Shown here: positions 51,956 to 61,815 of the stretch, one piece after another
Numbering within the stretch: position 1 is the first letter of the stretch
Layout of the letters: the number at the start of each line of letters is the position of its first letter
DNA from: an uncultured Lachnospiraceae bacterium
GTDB lineage: Bacteria; Bacillota; Clostridia; Lachnospirales; Lachnospiraceae
DNA length: 64,000 nt
Reading direction: 5' to 3'
NCBI GenBank assembly: GCA_949502235.1
Contig: CATBDC010000001.1
Span: 96,786 to 160,785, forward strand
The notes under the pieces: generated by a model
What the model was told of the DNA's origin: nothing
The model's input: only the letters and a program-made list of their open reading frames with translations
Databases searched by the model: none
Position numbers and translations under genes: made by a program

Positions 51956-52801
51956 TTACTCCTTTACACCGCCAAGTGTAACACCTGCAATGATAAACTT
52001 GGAAAGACACAGGTATACGATAATAATCGGCACTATTGCCACCAGAATCATTGTATAGATCTTACCCATATCAAAATTCATATAATCGGCACCTCGAAGT
52101 GTCGCGATCAGAATCGGAACGGTCATCTTGTCTTTCGATTGAATAACCAGAGCCGGAACGAAGTAATTATTCCAAGATCCTACAAAACTAAAAATCGCCT
52201 GCACCGCAATCGCCGGTTTCATAATCGGAAGTACAATCTGGTTAAAAGTCCTGAACTCTCCGCAGCCGTCAATTCTTGACGCTTCCACAAGTGACAGCGG
52301 AAGTGATGACTGCAGATAACTGTACATAAAATAGAACACAGCCGGAGACGCAATCGAAGGTATGATCAACGGGAGCAGAGAATCATACATTCCCATATTC
52401 GTAATTAACCGCAGGAATCCCATTGCAGTCACCTGTGTAGGCATTACAAGAATTGCCATAATAAATGTAAATGCAACTTTCTTTAGTTTAAAATTATACG
52501 CATACAGACCATACGCCGTTAATGCTGAAAAATATGTACAAATTGCCGCAGAGCAGCCAGAAACGATCAGACTGTTTAAGATACCCCTCAACATCGGAAA
52601 GGTTCCGTCATTGGCGACATTAGATAGATTTTTTAACAAATAGTTTCCTGGCAATGCAGAAAAGCCTTTCTGCAGGTCTGCATGCGACCGTGTCGCGTTG
52701 ATGAACAGGATATAGAAGAAAAACAAACACATGAATGACAGGATAATCAGTACAATATGCGCAACTATACTCCGTAAATGACTTGGCTGTTTTGATTTCA
52801 T
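51956..52801 (-). CDS. Carbohydrate ABC transporter permease (CUT1, MalG-like)
   Basis: 281 residues with six membrane segments and the EAA motif region (EASRIDGCGEFRTFNQIVLPIMKPA), where the cytoplasmic loop contacts the ATPase. No ATPase gene is in the cluster; CUT1 systems commonly share an MsmK-type ATPase. Four bases separate it from the other permease, so they are coupled. GGAGGGGAT precedes the ATG at 52801. Confidence 0.92.
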   Translation of the reverse strand: MKSKQPSHLRSIVAHIVLIILSFMCLFFFYILFINATRSHADLQKGFSALPGNYLLKNLSNVANDGTFPMLRGILNSLIVSGCSAAICTYFSALTAYGLYAYNFKLKKVAFTFIMAILVMPTQVTAMGFLRLITNMGMYDSLLPLIIPSIASPAVFYFMYSYLQSSLPLSLVEASRIDGCGEFRTFNQIVLPIMKPAIAVQAIFSFVGSWNNYFVPALVIQSKDKMTVPILIATLRGADYMNFDMGKIYTMILVAIVPIIIVYLCLSKFIIAGVTLGGVKE

Positions 52802-52805
52802 AAAT

Positions 52806-53759
52806 CTATCCCCTCCTTTTCTGTTTTTTCGCTTTTTTCGCTGCTGCTTTCGAACCGTCCGGGTCATCATTATTTGTCATACGATATACAAAGAAGCACA
52901 GAATACCACTGACAATAAACAGATAGACGGACAACGCACCTGCCATACCATAATTTCTGCTCTTCAAATGGCTGTTCAGGAACATAATCAAAGTCATGGA
53001 GGTACGGTCCGGAGTACCCTGTCCATTAGTCAGAATCTGCGGCACATCAAACATCTGCAGGCCGCCAATGATAGCTGTGATCAGCGTATATGCAAGAATC
53101 GGCCGTATCTGCGGCAGCGTAATGTAGAAGAACCGCTGGAAACTGTTGCATCCGTCCAACTCAGACGCCTCAAATACATCAGGACTGATTCCCATAATTG
53201 CAGCCATCAACATAATCGTTGAATTTCCAAACCACATCAGGAAATTCATAAATCCAACCAATGATCTTGTTCCCAGCGCGGAACCCAGGAAATCAATGGG
53301 CTGACTGGTAAGCCCTATGGACATAAGAATAGAATTAACCGGTCCGTTAGTAGAGAACATCGTAAAAAATAACATCGCAAATGCAGACGCCATGATCAGG
53401 TTCGGCAGATAGATAACAACCTTAAAAAACTGTGTTCCGTGAATCTTTAACCTTGCATCTACGAACCACTCCGCAAGTACCAGTGCGATCACAATCTGTG
53501 GGATAAATCCTATAATCCATAAGATCAGAGTATTTGCTGCATATTTCAGCATATCCGACCCCAGAAGGCTGATATAATTTTCCATTCCGACAAAATTCGG
53601 TCCGATCTCTTTAATTCCTGAACGGTAATATTCAAAAAAACTATACCGGATGGTATCCACCAAAGGAATAAAGGAAAAAATGAAAAAACTTACAAAAAAT
53701 GGAAGAATAAAAATATATCCCCATTTTGAATAGTCAACTTTTTTATGTTTTGATTTCAT
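52806..53759 (-). CDS. Carbohydrate ABC transporter permease (CUT1, MalF/UgpA-like)
   Basis: 317 residues, six membrane segments, EAA loop in EASELDGCNSFQRFFYITLPQIRP. The cytoplasmic C-terminus is highly basic (AAAKKAKKQKRRG). It pairs with the MalG-like permease to form the membrane channel for an oligosaccharide. Confidence 0.92.
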   Translation of the reverse strand: MKSKHKKVDYSKWGYIFILPFFVSFFIFSFIPLVDTIRYSFFEYYRSGIKEIGPNFVGMENYISLLGSDMLKYAANTLILWIIGFIPQIVIALVLAEWFVDARLKIHGTQFFKVVIYLPNLIMASAFAMLFFTMFSTNGPVNSILMSIGLTSQPIDFLGSALGTRSLVGFMNFLMWFGNSTIMLMAAIMGISPDVFEASELDGCNSFQRFFYITLPQIRPILAYTLITAIIGGLQMFDVPQILTNGQGTPDRTSMTLIMFLNSHLKSRNYGMAGALSVYLFIVSGILCFFVYRMTNNDDPDGSKAAAKKAKKQKRRG

Positions 53760-53821
53760 AAACTATCATTCCTTTCTGCTCCATATGACGCAGGGCAATC
53801 AATGCCCCGCGGTCATTTTAT

Positions 53822-55240
53822 CTATTCCGGCCATTGAATCTCAGTAATATCAGGATAACGCTCTATGATCGCCGTCTCAAAATTCTTTTTCGCCTTATCA
53901 TAGTCAACCTTCCCCTGCAGGTAATCGCTGAACGAATTCTGGATTAATTCCACACATCCCTGATCATATGCGGAAAGCGGAGCAATCTCAATATTTTCTG
54001 CAACCGGTGCAAAATATTGAAATGCATTCTGCCCTCCAAGGAATTCTGAAGCGAAAGAATCATCTTCTGCCGCTTCTTTCATACCGCTTGTTGTATTCGT
54101 GAAATCCGAATAGTCTTTTGAAATTTTCAGCAGATTATCTTTGTCTACCGTTACCGCAAGAATAATGTCTTTTACGTGCTCCGGATTATCTGTACCCGTA
54201 CATGCATGTACATAAGAACCGCCCCAGTTATATTCCTGCGGAGGATTGGTAACAGCCCATACGCCGTCTTCACCGTCCCAGTTTGGATTCAAAGTAAAAT
54301 CAATTCCCCATGCCGGGAACAGGAATGCGAATACTTTAGAAGCAGAACCCATTGCTTTATTCCAGTCATCGTTCCACTGACCTTTTATATTCTTATCCAA
54401 ATAACCTGCATCCAGCCACTCTTTCGAACTATTTACCCAATCCATGATTTTCTGGTCAACTTTTATCGTCGTTTCACCAGGACTTACCCATGATTGTTCA
54501 ATGCTGTTACCATACAGACGGAATGTATCTGCATAAGAAGCAAATGTATAATATCCTTTTGCTTTTAGCTCTTCCGCCGTTGCTTTTATAGTATCCCAGT
54601 CTTTTACTTTCTGACCGATTTCTTCCGGATCATCTGTTCCAAATACTTCTTTGGCGATATCACGGCGATATACTAACAGTCCCGGACAGCACTGCCATGT
54701 AGAGCCCCTCTGAACGCCATCTACATCAGAAGCTGTAACTTTCGTAAAATCATACTGATCTGCCAGATCCTTATCAGGGTCAATTCCAAGATCCTTAAGC
54801 GGTATAGCCGCATCCGCATCTGCATCCGTATATTTATTGACATAATCCGTCTCTGACAAGAAGATATCGACTTTGTCATCGGCTGAGGCGTCTGCCTGCT
54901 GCATCAGCGCCTCGTCAAGCTTTTGCTGATAGACGCCATCCTGATTGGGATTGATAATCCAGTGAATCTCTGTACCGTCGTTTAAAACAGTTACCGTGCC
55001 GTCCTTAGAAGTTTCCTTTACTTCTGGATAAACTGCCTCCACACGTTCACGAAATTCGTCATTCCAGCTATAAATATTAATAACCTTTCCTTCCTCGCCA
55101 CTTGACGCACCGCCGCTTGACGCACCGCCGCTTGACGCACCGCCGTTTCCAGAATCAGAACCAGACGACTTCCCGCAGCCTGCTGCCAGACTTGCTGCCA
55201 TCGCCGCAATTAACATGATACTGACTACTCTCTTTTTCAT
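53822..55240 (-). CDS. Carbohydrate ABC transporter substrate-binding lipoprotein
   Basis: 472 residues with lipoprotein signal MKKRVVSIMLIAAMAASLAA ending in the lipid Cys, then a Gly/Ser linker made of a 15-bp repeat (GGASS units, three copies). The rest is an SBP_bac_1-type fold (VINIYSWNDEFRERV, YYTFASYADTFRLYG, WGGSYVHACTGTDNPEHV). It captures the sugar outside the membrane for the two permeases that follow. AGGAGGG precedes the ATG. Its 5' leader has a GTGAAGC/GCTTCAC hairpin. Confidence 0.92.
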   Translation of the reverse strand: MKKRVVSIMLIAAMAASLAAGCGKSSGSDSGNGGASSGGASSGGASSGEEGKVINIYSWNDEFRERVEAVYPEVKETSKDGTVTVLNDGTEIHWIINPNQDGVYQQKLDEALMQQADASADDKVDIFLSETDYVNKYTDADADAAIPLKDLGIDPDKDLADQYDFTKVTASDVDGVQRGSTWQCCPGLLVYRRDIAKEVFGTDDPEEIGQKVKDWDTIKATAEELKAKGYYTFASYADTFRLYGNSIEQSWVSPGETTIKVDQKIMDWVNSSKEWLDAGYLDKNIKGQWNDDWNKAMGSASKVFAFLFPAWGIDFTLNPNWDGEDGVWAVTNPPQEYNWGGSYVHACTGTDNPEHVKDIILAVTVDKDNLLKISKDYSDFTNTTSGMKEAAEDDSFASEFLGGQNAFQYFAPVAENIEIAPLSAYDQGCVELIQNSFSDYLQGKVDYDKAKKNFETAIIERYPDITEIQWPE

Positions 55241-55298
55241 TGATAAAACCCTCCTTTTATATTTGTGAAGCATTAGCTTCACGTTTATTGATGGATGG

Positions 55299-55428
55299 AT
55301 TATAATATATAATTTTTTTCAGTTATATTAGAGTTCTTACCAAAATATCAGATTCATGACACATTTTAAATTTTCAGCGAAACAATGGGGACTGCCTCGC
55401 TTATTTTAGGTCATGAATCTGATATTTT
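55299..55428. promoter_or_regulatory. Divergent control region with paired operator-like sites
   Basis: Between the binding-protein gene and the first GH94 gene. TATAAT for the leftward gene is at 55299-55304. Two inverted 19-bp copies, AAAATATCAGATTCATGAC (55342-55360) and its complement (55410-55428), are separated by 49 bases. A closely similar 22-bp palindrome lies at 61794. They are likely binding sites of a regulator of the locus. Confidence 0.55.
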
Positions 55429-55510
55429 TCACATGTTTTTTATTTTTTTCATACGCGATTTCCTCTATGATGTTCTCTATCTAAATATGTAAATGAAAGG
55501 AGTATAAAGA

Positions 55511-58210
55511 TTGGAGCATTTAAAATTTATCGATGAGCATGGCAGCTTTTCAATAAGGCAACCGGAAAATACAAGTTATTTATACTTTCCCCTGGCATCG
55601 GAAATGGGGCTGAAGAGCGCCGTAACGCCAAATCTTGGGGGCGATGCCAAGATTGATCAGGAAACCTTCCTTTTAGAACCAGTAAGTTCTGAAAACTTAC
55701 ATAATAATCGCTCTACCCGTAACTTCTGGCTGTTAAAAGACGGTGCAGATGCATATTCAGCTTCTGGAGCGTCCGCTGAGCAGGAAAGCGTCAAATTTAC
55801 TGCAATGCAGGATGAAAGTGAACTGAAAGCAGGATTTATGTGGCAAACACTGACAAGATTGTCCAAAGTCCACCAATTAAAGTCTACGATTACCTCTTTT
55901 ATTCCAAAAGATTACAATGTAGAAATCATGTATGTAACCATGCAGAATCATTCGGAAGTTACGCAGGAATTAACTCCTTATGCCGCGATTCCGATCTATG
56001 GGCGCAGTGCAGACAACATCCGCGACCACAGGAATGTCACATCCATGTTACACAGGATTGATACGAATAAAAACGGAGTCCTTGTCTGCCCCACCATGTC
56101 CTTTGATGAAAAAGGGCACCGTCCCAATAAACATATTTATTATGTTATGGGGTGTATGGGTAATGGCAATGCACCGAAGAGTTTCTATCCCACTGTCGAA
56201 GATTTCGTCGGCGAAGGGGGAACCTTTACACATCCCCGCGCCATATATGAAAAACACCTTGGGGTTACAGCGCCCGGGCATGCGGCCGGAAAGGAAGCAA
56301 TGGGCGCCTTCCGCTTTGAAACCGTCTCTCTTGCTCCCGGGGAAAAAGCAGATTATATTCTTCTTATTGGCGTGGAAGACAATGAAAAAAAGATTCTTGA
56401 CCTGTTTGAGAAATATAATACCGCCGGCAAAGTACAAAAGGCTTTTTCGGATACAAAATCTTACTGGCAAAATAAAGTAAACGTGAAGTTCCATACGAAG
56501 GAAGCGGATTTTGACCATCTAATGAAATGGATCTGCTTTCAGCCGTTCCTCCGCCGATTATTCGGCTGTTCTTTCCTTCCGCATCATGACTACGGACGAG
56601 GCGGCCGTGGATGGAGAGATCTGTGGCAGGATTGTCTTTCTTTGCTGCTGATAGAACCTGAAAGCGTCAGTCATATGATTGCCATGAATTATGGGGGCGT
56701 CCGCATTGACGGAACCAACGCAACAATTATCGGAAATGGAGATGGTAATTTCCTTGCAGATCGAAATGGAATCTCCAGGGTATGGATGGATCATGCACTT
56801 TGGCCGTTAATGACGACAAAACTTTATATAGACCAAACAGGAGATGTCCAAATACTAAATAAATCTATTTCCTATTTTAAAGATGCTCAGACTATGCGCG
56901 GTACTGAAGTTGATGTTCTGTGGCATTCAGAGCAGGGAGACAAACAACGTACTGCCCAAAATGACATCTATACCGGAAGTATTTTAGAGCATCTTCTCAT
57001 CCAGCAGCTGACTGCATTTTATGAAGTAGGAGACCATAACATCTACCGACTCCGCGGAGCCGATTGGAACGATGCACTGGATATGGCGTCAGAACACGGC
57101 GAAAGTGTTGCCTTTACCTGTGCCTATGCCGGTAACCTGTTGAATCTTGCGTCAATGATCCGTCTATTGGACAGCCATTCCTCCACGCATACGGTAGAAT
57201 TGTTGGAAGAAATAAAGATTTTATTGGAAAACGATGTAAATGTCTTTGACGATATCGGAAAAAAGCACAAAATAATAGCCGACTATATGGGTTGCTGCAG
57301 ACATACCATCAGCGGTAAACGTATCAGCATCTCACTCTCGGCTCTTGCTGTAAATCTGATTCAAAAAGCGAATTGGCTCATGGAGCGTCTGAGATCCCAG
57401 GAATGGATTGACGGTCCGGGTGAAGAAGGATGGTTTAACAGCTATTATGATAATCATGGCCGCGCCGTTGAAGGTTTGTTCAAAGATCATGTGCGCATGA
57501 TGCTGACCGGACAAGTCTTTGCTATCATGAGCGGAACTGCGGAAGACAGCCAGATTGAAAAGATTACAAGAAGCGCCGATCACTATCTTTATCAAAAAGA
57601 AATCGGCGGTTACCGCCTGAATACCGATTTCCATGAACTGAAATTTGATATGGGGCGTATGTTTGGATTTGCATATGGTGAAAAAGAAAACGGAGCGGTA
57701 TTCTCCCATATGGCAGTTATGTATGCCAACGCCCTGTATCACAGAGGATTTGTAAAAGAAGGATGGAAAGCGCTTAAGACACTTGCTGATACAGCCCTGG
57801 ATTTTAATACCAGCCATATCTATCCGGGGATTCCGGAATATTTCCGTTCTGACGGACGGGGAATGTACCAGTATCTGACAGGCGCCGCAAGCTGGTTTAT
57901 GCTGACGATGATTACAGAAGTCTTCGGTGTCCGGGGCGAAGCCGGAGACCTTATCCTGTATCCAAAACTTCTGGCCTGCCAGTTTGATGAAAATGCCGCC
58001 GCTTCCATTACCATTCCTTTTGCAGGGAAAAATTTTACTATTATTTATAGAAATAAAAACGGCAAAGACTTTGGAGCTTATATTATTGATTCTGCTTCAT
58101 GTGATGGAAATGAACTTGCAGTAAATGAAGATTCTTTTGTTAGTCTTTCCCGGAATATGCTTACTGCATTATCAGACGACATGCACACCATCATCATAAA
58201 TCTGCTGTAA
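55511..58210 (+). CDS. GH94 family phosphorylase, 899-residue type
   Basis: 899 residues. GRGGRGWRDLWQDCLSLLL and LRGADWNDALDMASEHGESV show a GH94 catalytic (alpha/alpha)6 barrel with the general-acid Asp in GADWND. The start is a TTG at 55511 behind AAAGGAG. GH94 enzymes cleave beta-glucosides with phosphate to glucose 1-phosphate. Its size and divergence from the adjacent cellobiose-phosphorylase-like enzyme suggest a different linkage, such as beta-1,2-oligoglucans, as in the Listeria innocua lin1839-lin1841 locus that also pairs with GH3 and a binding protein. The linkage is an inference. Confidence 0.82.
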   Translation: MEHLKFIDEHGSFSIRQPENTSYLYFPLASEMGLKSAVTPNLGGDAKIDQETFLLEPVSSENLHNNRSTRNFWLLKDGADAYSASGASAEQESVKFTAMQDESELKAGFMWQTLTRLSKVHQLKSTITSFIPKDYNVEIMYVTMQNHSEVTQELTPYAAIPIYGRSADNIRDHRNVTSMLHRIDTNKNGVLVCPTMSFDEKGHRPNKHIYYVMGCMGNGNAPKSFYPTVEDFVGEGGTFTHPRAIYEKHLGVTAPGHAAGKEAMGAFRFETVSLAPGEKADYILLIGVEDNEKKILDLFEKYNTAGKVQKAFSDTKSYWQNKVNVKFHTKEADFDHLMKWICFQPFLRRLFGCSFLPHHDYGRGGRGWRDLWQDCLSLLLIEPESVSHMIAMNYGGVRIDGTNATIIGNGDGNFLADRNGISRVWMDHALWPLMTTKLYIDQTGDVQILNKSISYFKDAQTMRGTEVDVLWHSEQGDKQRTAQNDIYTGSILEHLLIQQLTAFYEVGDHNIYRLRGADWNDALDMASEHGESVAFTCAYAGNLLNLASMIRLLDSHSSTHTVELLEEIKILLENDVNVFDDIGKKHKIIADYMGCCRHTISGKRISISLSALAVNLIQKANWLMERLRSQEWIDGPGEEGWFNSYYDNHGRAVEGLFKDHVRMMLTGQVFAIMSGTAEDSQIEKITRSADHYLYQKEIGGYRLNTDFHELKFDMGRMFGFAYGEKENGAVFSHMAVMYANALYHRGFVKEGWKALKTLADTALDFNTSHIYPGIPEYFRSDGRGMYQYLTGAASWFMLTMITEVFGVRGEAGDLILYPKLLACQFDENAAASITIPFAGKNFTIIYRNKNGKDFGAYIIDSASCDGNELAVNEDSFVSLSRNMLTALSDDMHTIIINLL

Positions 58211-58260
58211 GCTCCTGAAAAGACGCTTTGATCTTACTATATAAGGAAAGGGAAAATAAT

Positions 58261-60672
58261 ATGAAATATGGACATTTTGACGACACAGAACGGGAATATG
58301 TTATAGAACGGCCGGATACCCCCGCTCCCTGGGTAAACTATCTGGGTTCTCCGGAATATGGAGCAATTATTTCCAATAATGCAGGCGGTTACAGTTTTGC
58401 AAAGTCAGGCGCAAATGGAAGGATTCTGCGTTACATTTTCAACAGCTTTGATCAGCCCGGCAGATATCTTTACATCCGTGATAACGAGTCTAAGGATTAC
58501 TGGTCTGCCTCCTGGCAGCCGGTGGGCAAAGACCTTAACAATTATGAAAGTAAATGTTATCACGGTATGGGCTATACCAGGATGACCTCCAGTTATGACG
58601 GGATCAGCTCGGAAGCCCGCTACTATGTTCCTCTGGGTAAATCCTACGAAGTGTGGGGACTTTCTGTAACAAATAATTCTACACGTACCAGAAGCCTTAC
58701 CTTGAGCGGCTATGCCGAATTTACAAATCATAGTAATTATGAGCAGGATCAGGTGAATCTACAGTATTCTCTGTTCATTACAAAAACATTATTTGAAAAG
58801 AACCAGATTATTCAGCAGATTCATGGCAATCTGGACGTCCTGCCAGAAGACGAGCAAGTAGATGACAAAAATGTAACAGAACGCTTCTTTGGCCTTGCAG
58901 GCGCTCCAATATCCTCCTATTGCGGGGAAAAAGAACATTTCCTTGGCAGATATCACAGCTATAGCAATCCACAGGGAATCCTGTCAGGCGATCTTGGAAA
59001 TGTAACCAGTTACAACGAAAATTCCTGCGGCGCTCTTTCCTGCAGCGTTACTCTGGCTCCGGGAGAAACGAAAGACATTGCTTTTTTGCTTGGAACAGGC
59101 GGCTTTCATGAATCGTCCGCTCTTCTTGACGCTTATATAAATCCGGCAGAAATGATAAATCAGGAATTACTGGAACTGAAAAACTACTGGAATGAAAAAT
59201 TAAACCGCCTGAAGGTAAATACGCCCAGCCCGGAATTTAACACGATGATAAATACTTGGAATGCTTATAACTGCTTCATGACATTTATCTGGTCCCGTGC
59301 CGCTTCCTTCATTTACTGCGGTCTTCGCAATGGCTATGGTTACCGTGACACCGTACAGGATATACAGGGAATCATTCATCTTGCGCCAGAGATGGCAGCA
59401 GAGAAGCTCCGTTTCATGCTCTCGGCACAGGTAAGTAACGGCGGCGGACTTCCCCTTGTTAAATTCACACACAATCCAGGACATGAGGATACGCCGGATG
59501 ACGCTTCCTACAGGCAGGAAACCGGCCACCCCGCCTATCGTGCCGATGACGCGCTGTGGCTTTTTCCAACCGTATACAAATATATTGCCGAGACCGGAAA
59601 TACGGAATTTCTAAATGAAGTCATACCTTTCGCAGATAAAGGTGAAGCCACTGTTTACGAACATCTGAAACGTGCGGTTACATTCTCATTTGATCACCTT
59701 GGTCCCCACGGTATGCCCGCAGGACTTTATGCGGATTGGAATGACTGCCTTCGTCTGGGCGCAAACGGAGAGTCCTCATTCGTTGCGATGCAGTTCTACT
59801 ACGCAATGACTATTTTAAAGCAATTTGCCGGGTACATGAAGGATACGGAATATGAAAAATACCTCGAAAAAAGACAGGAAGAGACAGGCGATATAATTCA
59901 AAAATTATGCTGGGATCAGGATCGCTTTATTCGCGGATATACAGAAGCCGGAGATCGGATCGGCGCTGCGAAAGACCCAGAAGCTAATCTGTGGCTGAAT
60001 CCACAGAGCTGGTCTGTCATCAGCGGACTTGCCGCCGCCGATCAGGCCGATACAGCGCTTACAAATGTCTATCAACAATTAAATACGGAATATGGAGCCC
60101 TTCTGATGAATCCGCCCTATCATGCCAATGCCTTCGACGGCGCTCTTGCCGTCATATATAATCAGGGAACAAAAGAGAATGCCGGTATCTTCTCGCAATC
60201 TCAGGGCTGGTTGATCCTGGCAGAAGCTCTATGCGGACATGGAGAACGTGCTTTTACCTATTTTATAGAAAATGCACCTGCCGCTTGGAATAACCAGGCG
60301 GAACTCCGTTGTTTGGAACCTTACTGTTACGGACAATTTACAGAAGGACGTGCCAGCAAACATCACGGACGTTCTCATGTCCACTGGCTAACCGGAACTG
60401 CCTCGACCATGATGGTTGGATGTGTGGAGGGGATCCTGGGGCTCCGTCCTGACCTGAATGGTATAACCCTATCTCCGGCTATTCCAATAAGCTGGACACA
60501 TTTGGAAATAGAGAAGGATTTTCGCGGAAAACATCTGCATATTCTTATCGAAAATCCGAACAAGCGGGAAACCGGTTACGAAAAGCTTATTCTAAATGGC
60601 ACAGAACTTGACAGTAATTATATCCCGGCCGATTGCCTTAAGGATAGAAATCATATTCAGATGATCCTCTAA
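58261..60672 (+). CDS. GH94 cellobiose phosphorylase-like enzyme
   Basis: 803 residues, beginning MKYGHFDDTEREYVIERPDT, very like cellobiose and laminaribiose phosphorylases. Catalytic Asp in LYADWNDCLRLG, substrate regions GYRDTVQDIQGIIHLAP and GRSHVHWLTGTASTMMVG are conserved. It converts a beta-linked glucose disaccharide and phosphate into glucose 1-phosphate and glucose in the cytosol. AGGAAAGGG precedes the ATG at 58261, about 50 bases after the first GH94 gene. Exact linkage cannot be determined. Confidence 0.87.
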   Translation: MKYGHFDDTEREYVIERPDTPAPWVNYLGSPEYGAIISNNAGGYSFAKSGANGRILRYIFNSFDQPGRYLYIRDNESKDYWSASWQPVGKDLNNYESKCYHGMGYTRMTSSYDGISSEARYYVPLGKSYEVWGLSVTNNSTRTRSLTLSGYAEFTNHSNYEQDQVNLQYSLFITKTLFEKNQIIQQIHGNLDVLPEDEQVDDKNVTERFFGLAGAPISSYCGEKEHFLGRYHSYSNPQGILSGDLGNVTSYNENSCGALSCSVTLAPGETKDIAFLLGTGGFHESSALLDAYINPAEMINQELLELKNYWNEKLNRLKVNTPSPEFNTMINTWNAYNCFMTFIWSRAASFIYCGLRNGYGYRDTVQDIQGIIHLAPEMAAEKLRFMLSAQVSNGGGLPLVKFTHNPGHEDTPDDASYRQETGHPAYRADDALWLFPTVYKYIAETGNTEFLNEVIPFADKGEATVYEHLKRAVTFSFDHLGPHGMPAGLYADWNDCLRLGANGESSFVAMQFYYAMTILKQFAGYMKDTEYEKYLEKRQEETGDIIQKLCWDQDRFIRGYTEAGDRIGAAKDPEANLWLNPQSWSVISGLAAADQADTALTNVYQQLNTEYGALLMNPPYHANAFDGALAVIYNQGTKENAGIFSQSQGWLILAEALCGHGERAFTYFIENAPAAWNNQAELRCLEPYCYGQFTEGRASKHHGRSHVHWLTGTASTMMVGCVEGILGLRPDLNGITLSPAIPISWTHLEIEKDFRGKHLHILIENPNKRETGYEKLILNGTELDSNYIPADCLKDRNHIQMIL

Positions 60673-60695
60673 CCTATATAAGCGAATACCCAAAT

Positions 60696-60728
60696 AAAGG
60701 ACGCAGCATTCTATACACTGCGTCCTTT
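60696..60728. terminator. Bidirectional terminator between GH94 and AraC genes
   Basis: AAAGGACGCAG and CTGCGTCCTTT arms with an 11-base loop, flanked by AT-rich tracts. It serves the convergent genes on both sides. Confidence 0.85.
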
Positions 60729-60750
60729 TATTTATTTTATCTTCTGTTTT

Positions 60751-61500
60751 TTACTCAGTATCCCATTGGATTGTATGATTTAGATCCCGGTATTTCTTCG
60801 GAGTCATGCCGACATATTCCCGAAATTGTTGTATAAAATGGCTCTGTGAAGAAAAAGACAAACGGTTTGCAATATCAATCATTGAATATTCACTGTACTG
60901 TAACAGATTTTTTGCCATCTCAATTTTATGTCTGCGTATATAAGCGCTGACCGAATCACCAGTTTCTTTCTTGAACAATCGAGACAGATAGCTAGCAGAT
61001 ACTCCAAGCTCATCTGCTAAATCTTCAATCGTAATACGTTCTTTTATATGAGAATAAATATATTCCTTGCAAACACTGATATGTTTGGAATTCGTATCAC
61101 TATGGCATATCTTACACATCTTCTCCGTATAATCCAGAACCATAGCGTCATGAAGGTTCCGTACCCCTTGTACCGTGTGTATGTCATCCAGTCTCTGGAT
61201 ATAAAAATCACTCATTCTGAAAGCCTGTTCTAATTCCATGCCTTTTTGTTTACATAGACGAGTAATCATCGCTGTTGTAATAACAAAATGATATTTTAAA
61301 TTCGTAACCGGATTCCTCGATAACACACCAACTCCGTCGCTGTCCAGAAACCTTTCTTGCTCACAGTTCTTCCTGACTGCTTCCATGTCGCCGTTGGTTA
61401 CTGCCTGATAGAATAAAAATTCTTCTGTTGGTTGTCTATGCTCTACTTCATCGATATCATCTTCCGCTTCCAAGAGAAGCCATTCATCCTGATATCCCAT
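60751..61500 (-). CDS. AraC family transcriptional regulator
   Basis: 249 residues. The C-terminal 100 residues have both AraC HTH motifs (TIEDLADELGVSASYLSRLF and MIDIANRLSFSSQSHFIQQF then REYVGMTPKKYR). The N-terminal part (about 20-130) is not a cupin I recognise; it resembles the helical domain of the short YesN-like AraC regulators of carbohydrate loci. It is likely to control the divergent beta-glucoside operons. AAAGGGGAT precedes the ATG. Confidence 0.88.
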   Translation of the reverse strand: MGYQDEWLLLEAEDDIDEVEHRQPTEEFLFYQAVTNGDMEAVRKNCEQERFLDSDGVGVLSRNPVTNLKYHFVITTAMITRLCKQKGMELEQAFRMSDFYIQRLDDIHTVQGVRNLHDAMVLDYTEKMCKICHSDTNSKHISVCKEYIYSHIKERITIEDLADELGVSASYLSRLFKKETGDSVSAYIRRHKIEMAKNLLQYSEYSMIDIANRLSFSSQSHFIQQFREYVGMTPKKYRDLNHTIQWDTE

Positions 61501-61804
61501 AGTATTATCCCCTTTCGTATCATTTCTTTCTGATAATCCGAAAAGATTTTATCGAATCTACGTCTAATTCTTCCTATAATCAAAAATCTTACTAATAATT
61601 ATAACTATAAAATTCTCATTGAACAATTATAATTTTTCTGTAGAACCTTTTTTAGACCTCTACCGGCTATTGACCAAGTGTTTTTATGTCATTATTCCTT
61701 CCTCCTTGTATAACTTCCTCCAATTGCTCATCATACTTTACCTGAAAAGATTATAGAATATTTTTATTCTTTATTATATTACATGAATGAAAAAAATATC
61801 AAAT
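61501..61804. other. AT-rich intergenic region upstream of the AraC gene
   Basis: About 300 bases without a convincing gene. On the minus strand a 16-codon frame near 61680-61730 (ends KLYKEEGIMT) with AAGGAGGAAGG nearby may be a remnant. The AraC promoter should lie within about 60 bases of 61500, but no clear boxes stand out. Confidence 0.5.
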
Positions 61805-61815
61805 TCATGATATTT
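61794..61815. promoter_or_regulatory. AAATATCA-N6-TGATATTT palindrome
   Basis: Perfect 8-bp arms around AATTCA. ATATCA-x-ATTCATGA is shared with the paired sites at 55342 and 55410. It overlaps the stop codon of the P-type ATPase gene, so a regulatory role here is uncertain. Confidence 0.4.

Noticed and set aside
61640..61740. Short minus-strand peptide with a strong ribosome-like AAGGAGGAAGG
   Set aside because: The frame after that site is only two codons long and the overlapping 16-codon frame has no supporting features.
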